The notes: generated by a model not told the origin, from the sequence alone. Shown: positions 1 through 7,255, counted from the stretch's first letter. The stretch is DNA of 13,403 nt from Lachnospiraceae bacterium UBA3643 (GCA_002373855.1 DFKO01000082.1:1-13403); one strand, 5' to 3'. Numbers and translations: made by a program.

Positions 1-798
1 AATCTCTGTGACCGTCTCTGCCGTCAGATCAGAAATATATATGTCGGCGAGAATATTCTGATAGATGCAAATATCGGAGCCGTTGTATCAAGCGACCCTA
101 CAGTGGAGTACATGAATCTCCTTCAGACAGCCGACATAGCTCTCGGCTACTTGTCAGAAGAGGGTGTAAACGGTGTCAGGATCCTTAAGGAGATAGCAAC
201 AGGAACTCAGGATATGACATTCTCTGCTATCTATGAGAGAGATTATAAATCGTCCCTCGGTACCAAGGAGAAGAGGCTAAGTGAGCTCATATTTGAACTC
301 CTTGAGCAGGCAAAGGATATTGATAAAGCAATCGGAGCTGTACTCGCCCTTGTAGGAGAAAAACGCAAGGTATCACGTATAAGGGTTATGTCTTATAAAG
401 ACGGTTCCCTTGAGCCCGTATATTCATGGGCAGCCAGAGGCATAGGCCTCCCGGAAAACGTGGACGGCACCGTGATGAGGAGATATATAGACAGTCATAG
501 GGACGGCCATGACGAGCACGATATGAGTGAGGGCATGGGTCTCATCGATGAAAATACCATTCAGGGTCTGTCACTGCGCGAGGTTAATTCTCTGTTGCCA
601 TTTGATGCAAAGAGCATGATTTATTCCGAGATCATGGAAAACGGTGAGTATACCGGAATGGTTGAATATGTTGACTGTACCGGAGACAGAGTGTGGGATA
701 CAAATGATTTTAAAGCATTTAAGACAGTATCCAGATTGATAGGTGCATTTACCGTAAAAGGTAAGGCAATAAAAAATATGTCGGTTGACAAAGCGTAA
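1..798 (+). CDS. Degenerate GGDEF / GAF domain signalling protein, 3' part
   Basis: The reading frame is open from the first base, so this is the C-terminal ~265 residues of a longer protein; the first in-frame ATG (103) is unlikely to be the true start. The first ~50 visible residues resemble the end of a GGDEF domain: an ANIGAVVSSD strand, then LLQTADIALGYLSEEGVNGV, which parallels the usual LL..ADxALYxAK..GKN helix. The diguanylate cyclase signature itself would lie upstream and cannot be judged. From about residue 85 to the end the pattern fits a GAF sensor domain, closing with FKTVSRLIGAF. Such proteins normally make or sense cyclic di-GMP; whether this one is catalytic is unknown. A TTGACA at 785-790 inside its last codons appears to be the -35 of the following tRNA gene. 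Confidence 0.75.
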   Translation, partial: NLCDRLCRQIRNIYVGENILIDANIGAVVSSDPTVEYMNLLQTADIALGYLSEEGVNGVRILKEIATGTQDMTFSAIYERDYKSSLGTKEKRLSELIFELLEQAKDIDKAIGAVLALVGEKRKVSRIRVMSYKDGSLEPVYSWAARGIGLPENVDGTVMRRYIDSHRDGHDEHDMSEGMGLIDENTIQGLSLREVNSLLPFDAKSMIYSEIMENGEYTGMVEYVDCTGDRVWDTNDFKAFKTVSRLIGAFTVKGKAIKNMSVDKA

Positions 799-813
799 GC
801 ATTATGGTAATCT
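785..813 (+). promoter_or_regulatory. Probable promoter of tRNA-Arg
   Basis: A perfect -35 TTGACA (785-790) is followed after 17 nt by a weak -10 TAATCT (808-813) with an upstream TG (805-806) that may act as an extended -10. Predicted transcription start is near 820, about 13 nt before the tRNA. The -35 lies within the end of the upstream coding region. Confidence 0.55.
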
Positions 814-832
814 GTTTCACGGACCGAAAAAT

Positions 833-906
833 GTGCGTGTAGCTCAGCTGGATAGAGCGTCTGGCTACGGACCAGAAGGTCGTGGGTTCGAATCCTGTCA
901 CGCACG
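833..906 (+). tRNA. tRNA-Arg(ACG)
   Basis: The acceptor GTGCGTG (833-839) pairs perfectly with CACGCAC (899-905), with discriminator G906. The anticodon stem TCTGG/CCAGA (860-864/872-876) closes the loop CTACGGA with anticodon ACG at 867-869, read as inosine-34 arginine tRNA for CGN codons. The T-loop TTCGAAT is canonical. The T-stem GTGGG/CCTGT contains three G-U type pairs, which is unusually weak. The 3' CCA is not encoded. Confidence 0.95.
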
Positions 907-917
907 TATAGACCAAA

Positions 918-947
918 AGAGAAAACCCTTTGGGGTTTTCTTTTTTT
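918..947 (+). terminator. Intrinsic terminator after tRNA-Arg
   Basis: A perfect 8-bp stem GAAAACCC/GGGTTTTC (921-928/933-940) with a 4-nt loop is followed by seven T residues (941-947); flanking A/T bases extend the stem. It should end the tRNA-Arg transcript. Confidence 0.85.
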
Positions 948-970
948 ATGCACATATAAAGAAAATGAGA

Positions 971-976
971 TATAAT
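971..976 (+). promoter_or_regulatory. -10 element just ahead of the lipoprotein gene
   Basis: TATAAT at 971-976 lies only 11 nt before the ATG at 987, with no convincing -35. If used, transcription would start at about 983-984 and the mRNA would be nearly leaderless, consistent with no visible ribosome site before 987. Confidence 0.4.
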
Positions 977-986
977 ATATAAGATT

Positions 987-1865
987 ATGACAGATACAGG
1001 ATTTTCATTCGAAAAGTTAATATGGCTGATTTTGCTGGGCATATTTATGCTTTTTTTCACAGGCTGTGCAAAAAAGGAAGTCTGTGCATACTGCGGCGAG
1101 GAGAAATACTGCAAAGAGTATAAGATCCTGGACGTGACAAGGTATATATGCGACGAGTGCCTTAACGACCCGAGGAGTTCCATATCAGGAAATGTACTCC
1201 TTGATTACGAGTCTGATCTGATCGATCCCGAGCTTTATATCGTCAGCGTAAATGATACGACAGTTCCTGCCGTATCTGAGAATGATTTCATACCCATCGG
1301 CGATAATACAGCAAATGTACCTGAGAGTACACCATCTGAAAATAATGTACCTGAGACAGTGACACCCTCTCCGGAGGTTACACCTGTGCTTGAGGTGTCT
1401 CCTACACCTGCCCAGGAAACACCTGAGAGTTCGCCCACGTCAAATGTTAATATAATTACAAAAGGTAAGGATACTGTCGTAGCCAACATTCAGACTGCCC
1501 TTCAGACCCAGGGATACTATCTGAAGCAGTCAGACGATACAGATACAAAATACGAGCTCTATAACGGGAATAACGCTACCGGTATAATGTTTGATTTTAC
1601 CGGCTCTGATTCCCAGACCACAAAGCTCACTGCATCCATGCCAAAAGGCGCTTCCGATGTGGATTTCCTGAATACCTGCATCTGCTCTGCCCTTGGATTT
1701 ATGGGCAGTGATGACTATTACGGAGTCGGAGCGGATGTGTACAACAATGCAGTTCTCCACGGCAATTATTCATATAACGGCTGCAAGTTTTACTATACAG
1801 AGTCTTCTGACAAAGAAGTGGCAGACGGCGGTCCTATAGTCAGATTCCAGGCTTCTTATCAATAA
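987..1865 (+). CDS. Lipoprotein with N-terminal Cys-rich (zinc-ribbon-like) motif
   Basis: A 292-aa protein of unknown function. A hydrophobic segment (about residues 11-24) ends in FTGC with lipidation Cys27, so it is probably anchored to the outer face of the membrane; the n-region has one Lys and is otherwise neutral/acidic, which is atypical. Directly after it come C33-x2-C36, C42 and C55-x2-C58, spaced like a small zinc ribbon. Residues ~95-155 are a Thr/Pro/Ser/Glu-rich linker typical of cell-wall spanning proteins. The ~135-residue C-terminal part (157-292) contains several Cys and Tyr and matches nothing I recognise. It stands alone between the tRNA-Arg terminator and the next promoter. 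The start is the only reasonable ATG before the signal peptide but has no Shine-Dalgarno sequence. Confidence 0.75.
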   Translation: MTDTGFSFEKLIWLILLGIFMLFFTGCAKKEVCAYCGEEKYCKEYKILDVTRYICDECLNDPRSSISGNVLLDYESDLIDPELYIVSVNDTTVPAVSENDFIPIGDNTANVPESTPSENNVPETVTPSPEVTPVLEVSPTPAQETPESSPTSNVNIITKGKDTVVANIQTALQTQGYYLKQSDDTDTKYELYNGNNATGIMFDFTGSDSQTTKLTASMPKGASDVDFLNTCICSALGFMGSDDYYGVGADVYNNAVLHGNYSYNGCKFYYTESSDKEVADGGPIVRFQASYQ

Positions 1866-1935
1866 TTCACATATTATTACCCCTACATTCGTCATTTATG
1901 ATAATCCATGTTTTATGGTAAAATCGCCTAAATAC

Positions 1936-1944
1936 TGATATAAT
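1936..1944 (+). promoter_or_regulatory. Extended -10 promoter of the AAA+/coupling-ATPase operon
   Basis: TGATATAAT (1936-1944) is an extended -10 with a perfect TATAAT hexamer; the -35 region (TGGTAA near 1916-1921) is poor. Transcription would start near 1951, giving a ~60-nt leader before the AAAGGTGG ribosome site at 1991-1998. Confidence 0.5.
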
Positions 1945-2009
1945 TTATTCCGTAGGTTTAGCAAAAAAGCAGATACCTGTACAATAAATGAAAGGTGGGC
2001 AACAAAAAT

Positions 2010-2876
2010 ATGGCAGAAAATGCGTATTATGACCAGATTATGTCTCTTAGCGGTCTTGCCGGATTTAAGGATGTAATCGAACGCTGGCAGATCTGTAGCG
2101 AGAATATCAAAAAGTTCAATGCAAAGAAGGGACTTGTTATTCCCGATCTGCTCTGGGTTTCAGACAACGGTATCGACAGAACGGGGTTACTTCAGCTTCT
2201 CTCCGGATATCTTGATACAGCCGGCAATCTTATTGATTTCTACGGCAATGTTAAATACTTTGAGTATTACCTCGAGTATGCTTCGGACAAGGCTAACTTC
2301 CACGAGATTCAGAAACTCGCAGAGAAGATCAGAGATGCAGCAGGATTCAGAAGTGAGTATCGCGGTATCCTCTCAATCGAGCTTGACGAGTGGGTAGGTC
2401 ATTTCTATGAAGAAAACTTTATAAATATCCTCAAGTATCTTTCATCAATGGAAGATGATATCTGTTTCATATTCAATATCAGAAACTACAACAGAGAGTC
2501 GGTTGAGCAGCTCATGCAGCTCCTCGTACTCTTCTTCAGAATAGAAGTCATCGAGATGAATCTCCCCGATTCAGAGGAACTCGGTGCTTATATTAAAAAC
2601 GAGATCTCAGAGTATGGTCTCAACCTTGACGAGGAGGCAGAGGCTATGGTAGTCGGTGCTGTAAACAAGCTTCGTCAGGATCAGTATTTCGCAGGATACG
2701 AGATACTCGACAGACTTGCTGAGGATATCGTTTATTCTGTATATACATCTACACCTCCGTACAACGGAATAGTTACAAAGGGTATGATAAGCGCATTCGA
2801 TCCGGAAGGAATGTACGTATCGGAGCTTATCCAGAACAACATGAAGGTTTATACTTCACAGTACTATAACGTATAA
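2010..2876 (+). CDS. Degenerate AAA+ (CbbX/SpoVK-like) protein lacking Walker A
   Basis: A 288-aa soluble protein with an AAA+ outline but without ATP-binding residues. Known family pattern: a GL..VK..I helix, then GL..P..H..F.GNPGTGKTT, then a Walker B ending in DE. Here GLAGFKDVIERW (15-26) and KGLVIPDLLWV (40-50) fit, but the P-loop position reads SDNGIDRTGL (51-60) with no GK[ST]. ILSIELDEW (120-128) keeps a Walker B-like DE, and IFNIRN holds a sensor-1-like Asn156. I infer a non-hydrolysing scaffold or regulator. The GTG at 1995 lies inside the Shine-Dalgarno AAAGGTGG, so ATG 2010 is the better start. It is co-transcribed with the coupling ATPase 12 nt downstream and is a likely partner. 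Codon use is rich in C-ending codons, like a well-expressed resident gene. The AAA+ assignment is by pattern and moderately sure. Confidence 0.7.
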   Translation: MAENAYYDQIMSLSGLAGFKDVIERWQICSENIKKFNAKKGLVIPDLLWVSDNGIDRTGLLQLLSGYLDTAGNLIDFYGNVKYFEYYLEYASDKANFHEIQKLAEKIRDAAGFRSEYRGILSIELDEWVGHFYEENFINILKYLSSMEDDICFIFNIRNYNRESVEQLMQLLVLFFRIEVIEMNLPDSEELGAYIKNEISEYGLNLDEEAEAMVVGAVNKLRQDQYFAGYEILDRLAEDIVYSVYTSTPPYNGIVTKGMISAFDPEGMYVSELIQNNMKVYTSQYYNV

Positions 2877-2888
2877 GGAGGCAGGTAA

Positions 2889-4442
2889 ATGAGCAGCAGT
2901 CAGATAAAAAATACAAGATATAAAAGTAATACCGGTACTACGAGATGGGCTACGGTAGAAGAGATTCAGCGCTCAGCAGTAAAGGTTAATCTTTCTGATG
3001 AAAACTATCCTGCCGGCGGTATCCCCGTTATGTCAGACGGTAAGACAGCTTACCTTGACAACCGTGATACACATACACTTATCTTTGGTGCGACAGGTTC
3101 CAAGAAAACACGACTTTTCGTAATGCCTACGATCAACATGTTTATCCGTGCCGGCGAGTCATTCATCGTAACTGACCCTAAGGCCGAGCTTTATGTACGT
3201 ACAGGCGGATTTGCAAAAGACCGTGGATACAAGCTGGTAGTACTTAACTTCCGAGATATCGGATACGGAGACAGATGGGATCCCCTCTCACTTCCGTATG
3301 AGTACTATTACCACTATGCTACAGATGCAAACGGCGAGCCTATCTACAACTCAGACGGAACACTTAAGTTTGACCGTCGTGATGAGGCCAACAACCTGAT
3401 AAACGACCTTGCAGCTACTCTTTCGGCTCAGCAAAAGGAAAACTCAACGGATATCCTTTATCCCATGATGGCTGAGACACTCCTTACTGCAAATATGTAC
3501 CTCCTCTTTGAGGCAGCAGCAAGAGAGAACGCCGTTAATATCCGTTCGCTTACATCCCTTTGTTCGCAGTCATCTCTTGAGTCACTTAAGACTCTTGCAG
3601 GTAAGATGAACAACTCGAATACAGTAGGTATGCTTTTCAAGGGTACACTTCTCGGTGAGAATGAAAAGACCATTTCATCTATCATGACAGTGCTTTACGG
3701 AATGGTTTCCATCTTCAACCTTAACAAGCGACTTACAGATATGCTTTGCGGCAACACATTTGATATGCGTATGTTTGGTCACGAGAAGACAGCCGTATAC
3801 ATCATCGTACCTGATGAGAAGACGACATGTCACTTCCTCGTAACAATGTTTATCAAGCAGGTATACGAAATCCTGATCGGTGAGGCTCAGAGACAGGCAG
3901 CACTCTCACTTCCCGTACGAGTTAATTTCGTACTCGATGAGTTCTGTAACATCCCCAAGATTCCTGATATGCCTTCGATGATTTCCGCAGCTCGAAGCCG
4001 TAACATGAGATTCTACCTCGTAGCTCAGTCAATCCACCAGCTCAAGGGTAGATACGGCGAGGATGCAGATACTATCAAGGGTAACTGTGATAACTGGATA
4101 TTCCTCACATCGAGAGAGCGTGACCTCCTTAACGAGATATCATTCCTCTGCGGTGAGATCGATGCATGGGGACCCGGCGGACCTGAGAAGAGAAGACTTA
4201 TCTCAGTTGAAGAGCTCCAGCGATTCAGAAAAGAGAAAGGTGAGTGTCTCATCCTCCACGGCCGTGAGTATCCGTTCATCACATATATGGCGGATATCGA
4301 TGAGTATCCCGAGTTTAGAAATTACAAGGTTGTACCTATTCCGTACATCGACTTCGAGCAGGTTAATACATTCGACGTTGTTAAGTTCACAACCAAGTTT
4401 GCATTTGCTCCCGAAGGTGTACCGTTCTCCAACCCGGATTAA
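2889..4442 (+). CDS. Orphan VirD4/TraG-like type IV coupling ATPase, soluble form
   Basis: A 517-aa member of the VirD4/TraG family, the hexameric ATPases that feed DNA or protein to type IV secretion channels. Visible signs: DTHTLIFGATGSKKT (60-74) at the Walker A, TDPKAELY (95-102), and Walker B VNFVLDEF (345-352) followed by NIPKIPD, SAARSRNMRFYLVAQS and later GNCDNWIFL, all typical of TraG/TraD. Two oddities. The N-terminal transmembrane segments of conjugative homologues are absent; the protein begins in a soluble ARWAT-like region. The P-loop has Lys72 where the last Gly of GxxxxGKT is expected. No relaxase, VirB4 or mating-pore gene is in the window, so its substrate is unknown. AAGGAGG at 2875-2881 sits 7 nt before the ATG. 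It follows the degenerate AAA+ gene in one operon closed by a strong terminator. Confidence 0.85.
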   Translation: MSSSQIKNTRYKSNTGTTRWATVEEIQRSAVKVNLSDENYPAGGIPVMSDGKTAYLDNRDTHTLIFGATGSKKTRLFVMPTINMFIRAGESFIVTDPKAELYVRTGGFAKDRGYKLVVLNFRDIGYGDRWDPLSLPYEYYYHYATDANGEPIYNSDGTLKFDRRDEANNLINDLAATLSAQQKENSTDILYPMMAETLLTANMYLLFEAAARENAVNIRSLTSLCSQSSLESLKTLAGKMNNSNTVGMLFKGTLLGENEKTISSIMTVLYGMVSIFNLNKRLTDMLCGNTFDMRMFGHEKTAVYIIVPDEKTTCHFLVTMFIKQVYEILIGEAQRQAALSLPVRVNFVLDEFCNIPKIPDMPSMISAARSRNMRFYLVAQSIHQLKGRYGEDADTIKGNCDNWIFLTSRERDLLNEISFLCGEIDAWGPGGPEKRRLISVEELQRFRKEKGECLILHGREYPFITYMADIDEYPEFRNYKVVPIPYIDFEQVNTFDVVKFTTKFAFAPEGVPFSNPD

Positions 4443-4455
4443 TATTATTAATATG

Positions 4456-4497
4456 TCAGGCACCGTTAACAGACTGTTAGCGATGCCTGATTTTTTT
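4456..4497 (+). terminator. Strong intrinsic terminator of the coupling-ATPase operon
   Basis: TCAGGCA/TGCCTGA (4456-4462/4484-4490) encloses a second stem CGTTAACAG/CTGTTAGCG (4464-4472/4474-4482, one G-U pair), followed by seven T residues (4491-4497). Confidence 0.9.
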
Positions 4498-4502
4498 ATT
4501 TC

Positions 4503-4511
4503 TGTTATAAT
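4503..4511 (+). promoter_or_regulatory. Extended -10 promoter of the small membrane protein gene
   Basis: TGTTATAAT (4503-4511) is an extended -10 right after the preceding terminator. A strong ribosome site AGGTGGAGGT (4516-4525) begins only 5 nt downstream, so the leader is very short. There is no clear -35. Confidence 0.5.
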
Positions 4512-4531
4512 GCATAGGTGGAGGTAAATCG

Positions 4532-4747
4532 ATGGATTTTTTTAATACGATTTATATGGTATTGTTCCTCGGATGTGCCGGCCTGTTATTCGGCTCAATT
4601 ATTTTATGGATTGCAACTGTAATAACTGACCGTGAGAACGAGGAAAAGAGAAAAAAGTATGCAAAAATTGTTTTGATAATAATGATATTGGCCGTCTTAA
4701 TGGGAGTAGCCTCTTTTATAATAAACTTCAAACGGAATATGATGTAG
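4532..4747 (+). CDS. Small two-helix membrane protein
   Basis: A 71-aa hypothetical protein. Residues ~7-29 and ~46-64 form two hydrophobic helices separated by the charged segment TDRENEEKRKKYAK, so a hairpin topology in the cytoplasmic membrane is expected. AGGTGGAGGT ends 6 nt before the ATG, supporting translation. It is the first gene of a probable unit with the methyltransferase-like gene 16 nt downstream. Function unknown; I see no family signature. Confidence 0.7.
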   Translation: MDFFNTIYMVLFLGCAGLLFGSIILWIATVITDRENEEKRKKYAKIVLIIMILAVLMGVASFIINFKRNMM

Positions 4748-4763
4748 ATTGGAATATAAATAA

Positions 4764-5939
4764 TTGAAAATTAAAATTAACAACAGAGTAACAGAAAAAA
4801 TAAAATCAGTATCTCTGATAAGAAACTTAAGCGGTACGCTGAATATGGCTCTCACAGGCCCTATGGCATCAGGCAGGGAGATTTATCCGGATGATATAAA
4901 CAAACTCCGGGACGATGCCGTTAAATTAAAGGAGATGATGGCAAAGGCAGACGATGATCATTTAGAGCTTGATAAGGCAATGCTCATGGTCATTATCCTG
5001 GACCTGCTTAAACCTGTCATGAGAGGCGAGGAGATGTGGGCAGATATCATGGGCGCCGTAGAAGATGAAGCAATGATATTTGACGCCGGTGAGTATGCGG
5101 AGAATCCGTATTATAAAAATATAAAATTTGATGATAAGGTATCGGGTGACTTTAAACTGACCCATTCATCATACAGGCCTTATGAAATATTTGTATATGA
5201 CTGTCCGGTGAGATACGGGGATACTCTCATAGATATTCCGAGGATCGGATGCTTTGATAAAACCTTTGAGTTTCCGTCCATCACGGAGAAAGGCGACGCA
5301 TGGATGAGCGTCACGCCAAACGAAGTGATGACCATGAAAAAAGTGGTAGCTGAAGCGAAAGGCAGGGTTCTGACTCTCGGTCTTGGCATGGGGTACTATG
5401 CTTATATGGCTTCGATCAAAGAAGATGTGGAAGCGGTCACTGTGATAGAGCGGGAGCAGAGTGTCATAGATTTATTTGACACGTACATACTGCCGCAGTT
5501 TGAGCATAAGGAGAAAATCCATATAATAAAAGCCGATGCAGTTGAATATATGAAGAACCTTACGGACGGCGAATATGATTACTGCTTTGCGGATATATGG
5601 CAGGGGCTCGATGATATGGATACATACTTTGCGGTAAAGGAAGTATCCAGAAGGCGCTTTACTCATATGAAGATGAGTTACTGGATCGAGAACTCGTATA
5701 TCTATGCACTCTTAAGCTCCGTATGCCTTGACATCCTGTTTACATTTTATGAGACATCGGGTATACCGGCACCGTCCCTTGATAAGATGGGAGACAGTGA
5801 GAGACGTCAGCTTGAATATATCAAGAAACTGCTGGCAGACGAGGAGATAAGCAGGCCGGAGCATATAGATTATTACATGAATCCGGTGACATTGCTTAAT
5901 CTGATCGAAAATACGGATATCAGATACAATTTACTTTGA
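4764..5939 (+). CDS. SAM-dependent methyltransferase / spermidine-synthase-fold protein
   Basis: A 391-aa protein whose C-terminal half has a class I SAM-binding Rossmann fold: VLTLGLGMGYYAYM (202-215) is the glycine-rich motif I, AVTVIERE (224-231) ends strand 2 with the acidic Glu229, IIKADAVEYM is the motif around the adenine site, and YDYCFADIWQG is the strand-4 motif, as in spermidine synthases and related methyltransferases. The N-terminal ~200 residues are a helical, acidic extension I do not recognise. Substrate unknown. The TTG start at 4764 is 16 nt after the upstream stop but lacks a good Shine-Dalgarno; the next in-frame ATG would remove 27 residues, so the start is uncertain. It lies 58 nt before cysteine synthase, so a link to sulfur/SAM metabolism is possible but only by position. 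Confidence 0.65.
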   Translation: MKIKINNRVTEKIKSVSLIRNLSGTLNMALTGPMASGREIYPDDINKLRDDAVKLKEMMAKADDDHLELDKAMLMVIILDLLKPVMRGEEMWADIMGAVEDEAMIFDAGEYAENPYYKNIKFDDKVSGDFKLTHSSYRPYEIFVYDCPVRYGDTLIDIPRIGCFDKTFEFPSITEKGDAWMSVTPNEVMTMKKVVAEAKGRVLTLGLGMGYYAYMASIKEDVEAVTVIEREQSVIDLFDTYILPQFEHKEKIHIIKADAVEYMKNLTDGEYDYCFADIWQGLDDMDTYFAVKEVSRRRFTHMKMSYWIENSYIYALLSSVCLDILFTFYETSGIPAPSLDKMGDSERRQLEYIKKLLADEEISRPEHIDYYMNPVTLLNLIENTDIRYNLL

Positions 5940-5997
5940 TTATATTTGAAAAAAGATGTATGATGATTCAGATATCATCTATTCGGAGGAAATGAAA

Positions 5998-6900
5998 TTG
6001 TATTATACAAACGTACTCGACCTGATCGGAAATACACCACTTATAAGCCTGGAGCAGACAACCGGACTCAATCTCTATGCAAAGGCAGAGTTTTTAAATC
6101 CGGGTGGCAGTATCAAGGACAGAATAGCATTAAATATGATAGAGCAGGCTGAAAAGGACGGACGCCTTAAGCCCGGTATGACTATCATCGAGCCTACATC
6201 AGGCAATACGGGAATAGGACTCGCTCTCTGCGGCGTGAGAAAAGGATATCATGTAATAATCGTCATGCCTGAAAACATGAGCGAGGAGAGAAAGAAGATA
6301 ATAAAGGCTCTCGGCGCAGAACTTGTATTAACAGACCCTAAACTCAGCATAGGTGGATCTGTAGACAAGGCTCTGGAGATAGCATCCTCATCGGATAATT
6401 ATTTTGTACCCCAGCAGTTCCAGAATCCTGCCAACCCCGATATCCATTACAGGACAACGGCAGTAGAACTCTCAGAGCAGCTCGGTAAAAAGATAGACAT
6501 CTATGTATCCGGTATAGGTAGCGGCGGTACACTTCAGGGTATAGCAAAATATCTCCTTGAGAAAAATCCTGACTGCAAGATTGTGGCAGTAGAGCCCAAG
6601 AATGTATCGGCGCTCCTTGGTGATGAGCCGGGACTCCATCAGATACAGGGTATAGGTGACGGATTTATTCCTGACATACTCGATACATCTATCATCACGG
6701 ATATCGTGGAGGTGTCGGACGATGATGCTATAAATACAGCCAGAGAACTGGCCAGAGTCCAGGGACTCCTTGTAGGTACTTCATCAGGTGCCAATGTATG
6801 GGCTGCAAAGCAGATGGCAGAGAAGTACGGCAAGGACAAAGTCATAGCAACAGTACTGGCAGACAGAGCAGAGAGATATTTCAGTACATCACTTATATAA
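5998..6900 (+). CDS. cysK: Cysteine synthase (O-acetylserine sulfhydrylase), PLP enzyme
   Basis: A 300-aa fold-type II PLP enzyme that makes L-cysteine from O-acetylserine and sulfide in the cytoplasm. The N-terminus YYTNVLDLIGNTPL is typical of the family. NPGGSIKDR carries the PLP-binding Lys40; EPTSGNTGIGLA (65-76) is the substrate loop; GIGSGGT (172-178) cradles the PLP phosphate; GTSSGAN near the C-terminus holds the pyridine-N Ser. The end reads LADRAERYFST where many CysK have PDSGERYLST. Start choice: CGGAGGA (5984-5990) is 7 nt before TTG 5998 but only 1 nt before ATG 5992, and the family normally begins at this point; a longer ORF from ATG 5956 adds 14 acidic residues with no good ribosome site. 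CysK, CysM and cystathionine beta-synthase-like relatives are hard to tell apart by eye; CysK is most likely. Confidence 0.85.
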   Translation: MYYTNVLDLIGNTPLISLEQTTGLNLYAKAEFLNPGGSIKDRIALNMIEQAEKDGRLKPGMTIIEPTSGNTGIGLALCGVRKGYHVIIVMPENMSEERKKIIKALGAELVLTDPKLSIGGSVDKALEIASSSDNYFVPQQFQNPANPDIHYRTTAVELSEQLGKKIDIYVSGIGSGGTLQGIAKYLLEKNPDCKIVAVEPKNVSALLGDEPGLHQIQGIGDGFIPDILDTSIITDIVEVSDDDAINTARELARVQGLLVGTSSGANVWAAKQMAEKYGKDKVIATVLADRAERYFSTSLI

Positions 6901-6920
6901 TTTATTAAATATTATTTTAA

Positions 6921-6939
6921 GGCGCCGTAATTCGGCGCC
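6921..6939. terminator. GC-rich hairpin between cysK and the tRNA operon
   Basis: A perfect 7-bp stem GGCGCCG/CGGCGCC (6921-6927/6933-6939) with loop TAATT, 20 nt after cysK. T-rich sequence lies before it and A-rich after it, so it lacks a clean U-tract on the plus strand. It may still end cysK transcription by stem strength or with flanking T/A pairing. Confidence 0.4.
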
Positions 6940-6957
6940 AAAAAATAAAAAAAGTTG

Positions 6958-6986
6958 TTGACAAGGATGTACCACATGAATATAAT
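6958..6986 (+). promoter_or_regulatory. Consensus sigma-70-type promoter of the tRNA-Pro/tRNA-Gly operon
   Basis: TTGACA (6958-6963), exactly 17 nt, then TATAAT (6981-6986): both hexamers are perfect. Expected start is about 6993, 23 nt before tRNA-Pro. Confidence 0.92.
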
Positions 6987-7015
6987 GAAATAGTCGCTAA
7001 CAGGACAACCGGTGA

Positions 7016-7090
7016 CGGGGTGTGGCTCAGCTTGGCTAGAGCACCTGGTTTGGGACCAGGGGGTCGCAGGTTCGAATCCTGTCACCCCGA
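7016..7090 (+). tRNA. tRNA-Pro(TGG)
   Basis: The acceptor CGGGGTG (7016-7022) pairs with CACCCCG (7083-7089), discriminator A7090. The anticodon stem CCTGG/CCAGG (7044-7048/7056-7060) closes TTTGGGA with anticodon TGG at 7051-7053. The T-loop is TTCGAAT. CCA is not encoded. Confidence 0.96.
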
Positions 7091-7112
7091 CTAATTTAAT
7101 AAAGTTTTTTAT

Positions 7113-7183
7113 GCAGGTGTAGTTCAATGGTAGAATGTCAGCCTTCCAAGCTGAACACGTGGGTTCGATTCCCATCACCTGCT
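7113..7183 (+). tRNA. tRNA-Gly(TCC), integration site of the island
   Basis: The acceptor GCAGGTG (7113-7119) pairs with CACCTGC (7176-7182), discriminator T7183. The stem TCAGC/GCTGA closes CTTCCAA with anticodon TCC at 7145-7147. It is co-transcribed with tRNA-Pro. Its last 18 bases (7166-7183) are exactly repeated at 9900-9917, marking it as the attachment site of the downstream element; the gene itself remains intact. Confidence 0.96.
7166..7183 (+). repeat. attL-like direct repeat (3' end of tRNA-Gly)
   Basis: CGATTCCCATCACCTGCT, from the T-loop to the discriminator base, is identical to 9900-9917. An 18-bp exact copy of a tRNA 3' end is the classic footprint of tyrosine-recombinase integration. 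Confidence 0.85.
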
Positions 7184-7255
7184 TTTTCTTTTGCCTTAAA
7201 TACTGGGTTTCTAATTTATCCAAACAGATCAGACCAAATACCTAAATCAATTGAG

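Noticed and set aside
785..982. ORF on + strand reading through tRNA-Arg
   Set aside because: Its sequence is the well-known artefact of translating a tRNA gene and its terminator; no ribosome site.
621..1183. Two minus-strand ORFs over tRNA-Arg
   Set aside because: Antisense to the GGDEF/GAF gene, a tRNA and the lipoprotein; they contain the typical translated-tRNA artefact (TGFEPTTFWS).
1995..2009. Upstream GTG start for the degenerate AAA+ gene
   Set aside because: The GTG is inside the AAAGGTGG ribosome site that serves ATG 2010.
4063..4527. 154-aa + strand ORF overlapping the coupling ATPase end
   Set aside because: Out-of-frame shadow of the strongly biased coupling-ATPase gene; Ser/Arg-rich composition and it runs through the terminator.
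5956..5997. 14-residue N-terminal extension of cysteine synthase
   Set aside because: No ribosome site before ATG 5956, whereas CGGAGGA fits TTG 5998 and matches the family's usual N-terminus.
6912..7223. Minus-strand 103-aa ORF over the tRNA-Pro/tRNA-Gly operon
   Set aside because: Antisense translation of two tRNAs (TGFEPATPWS artefact).
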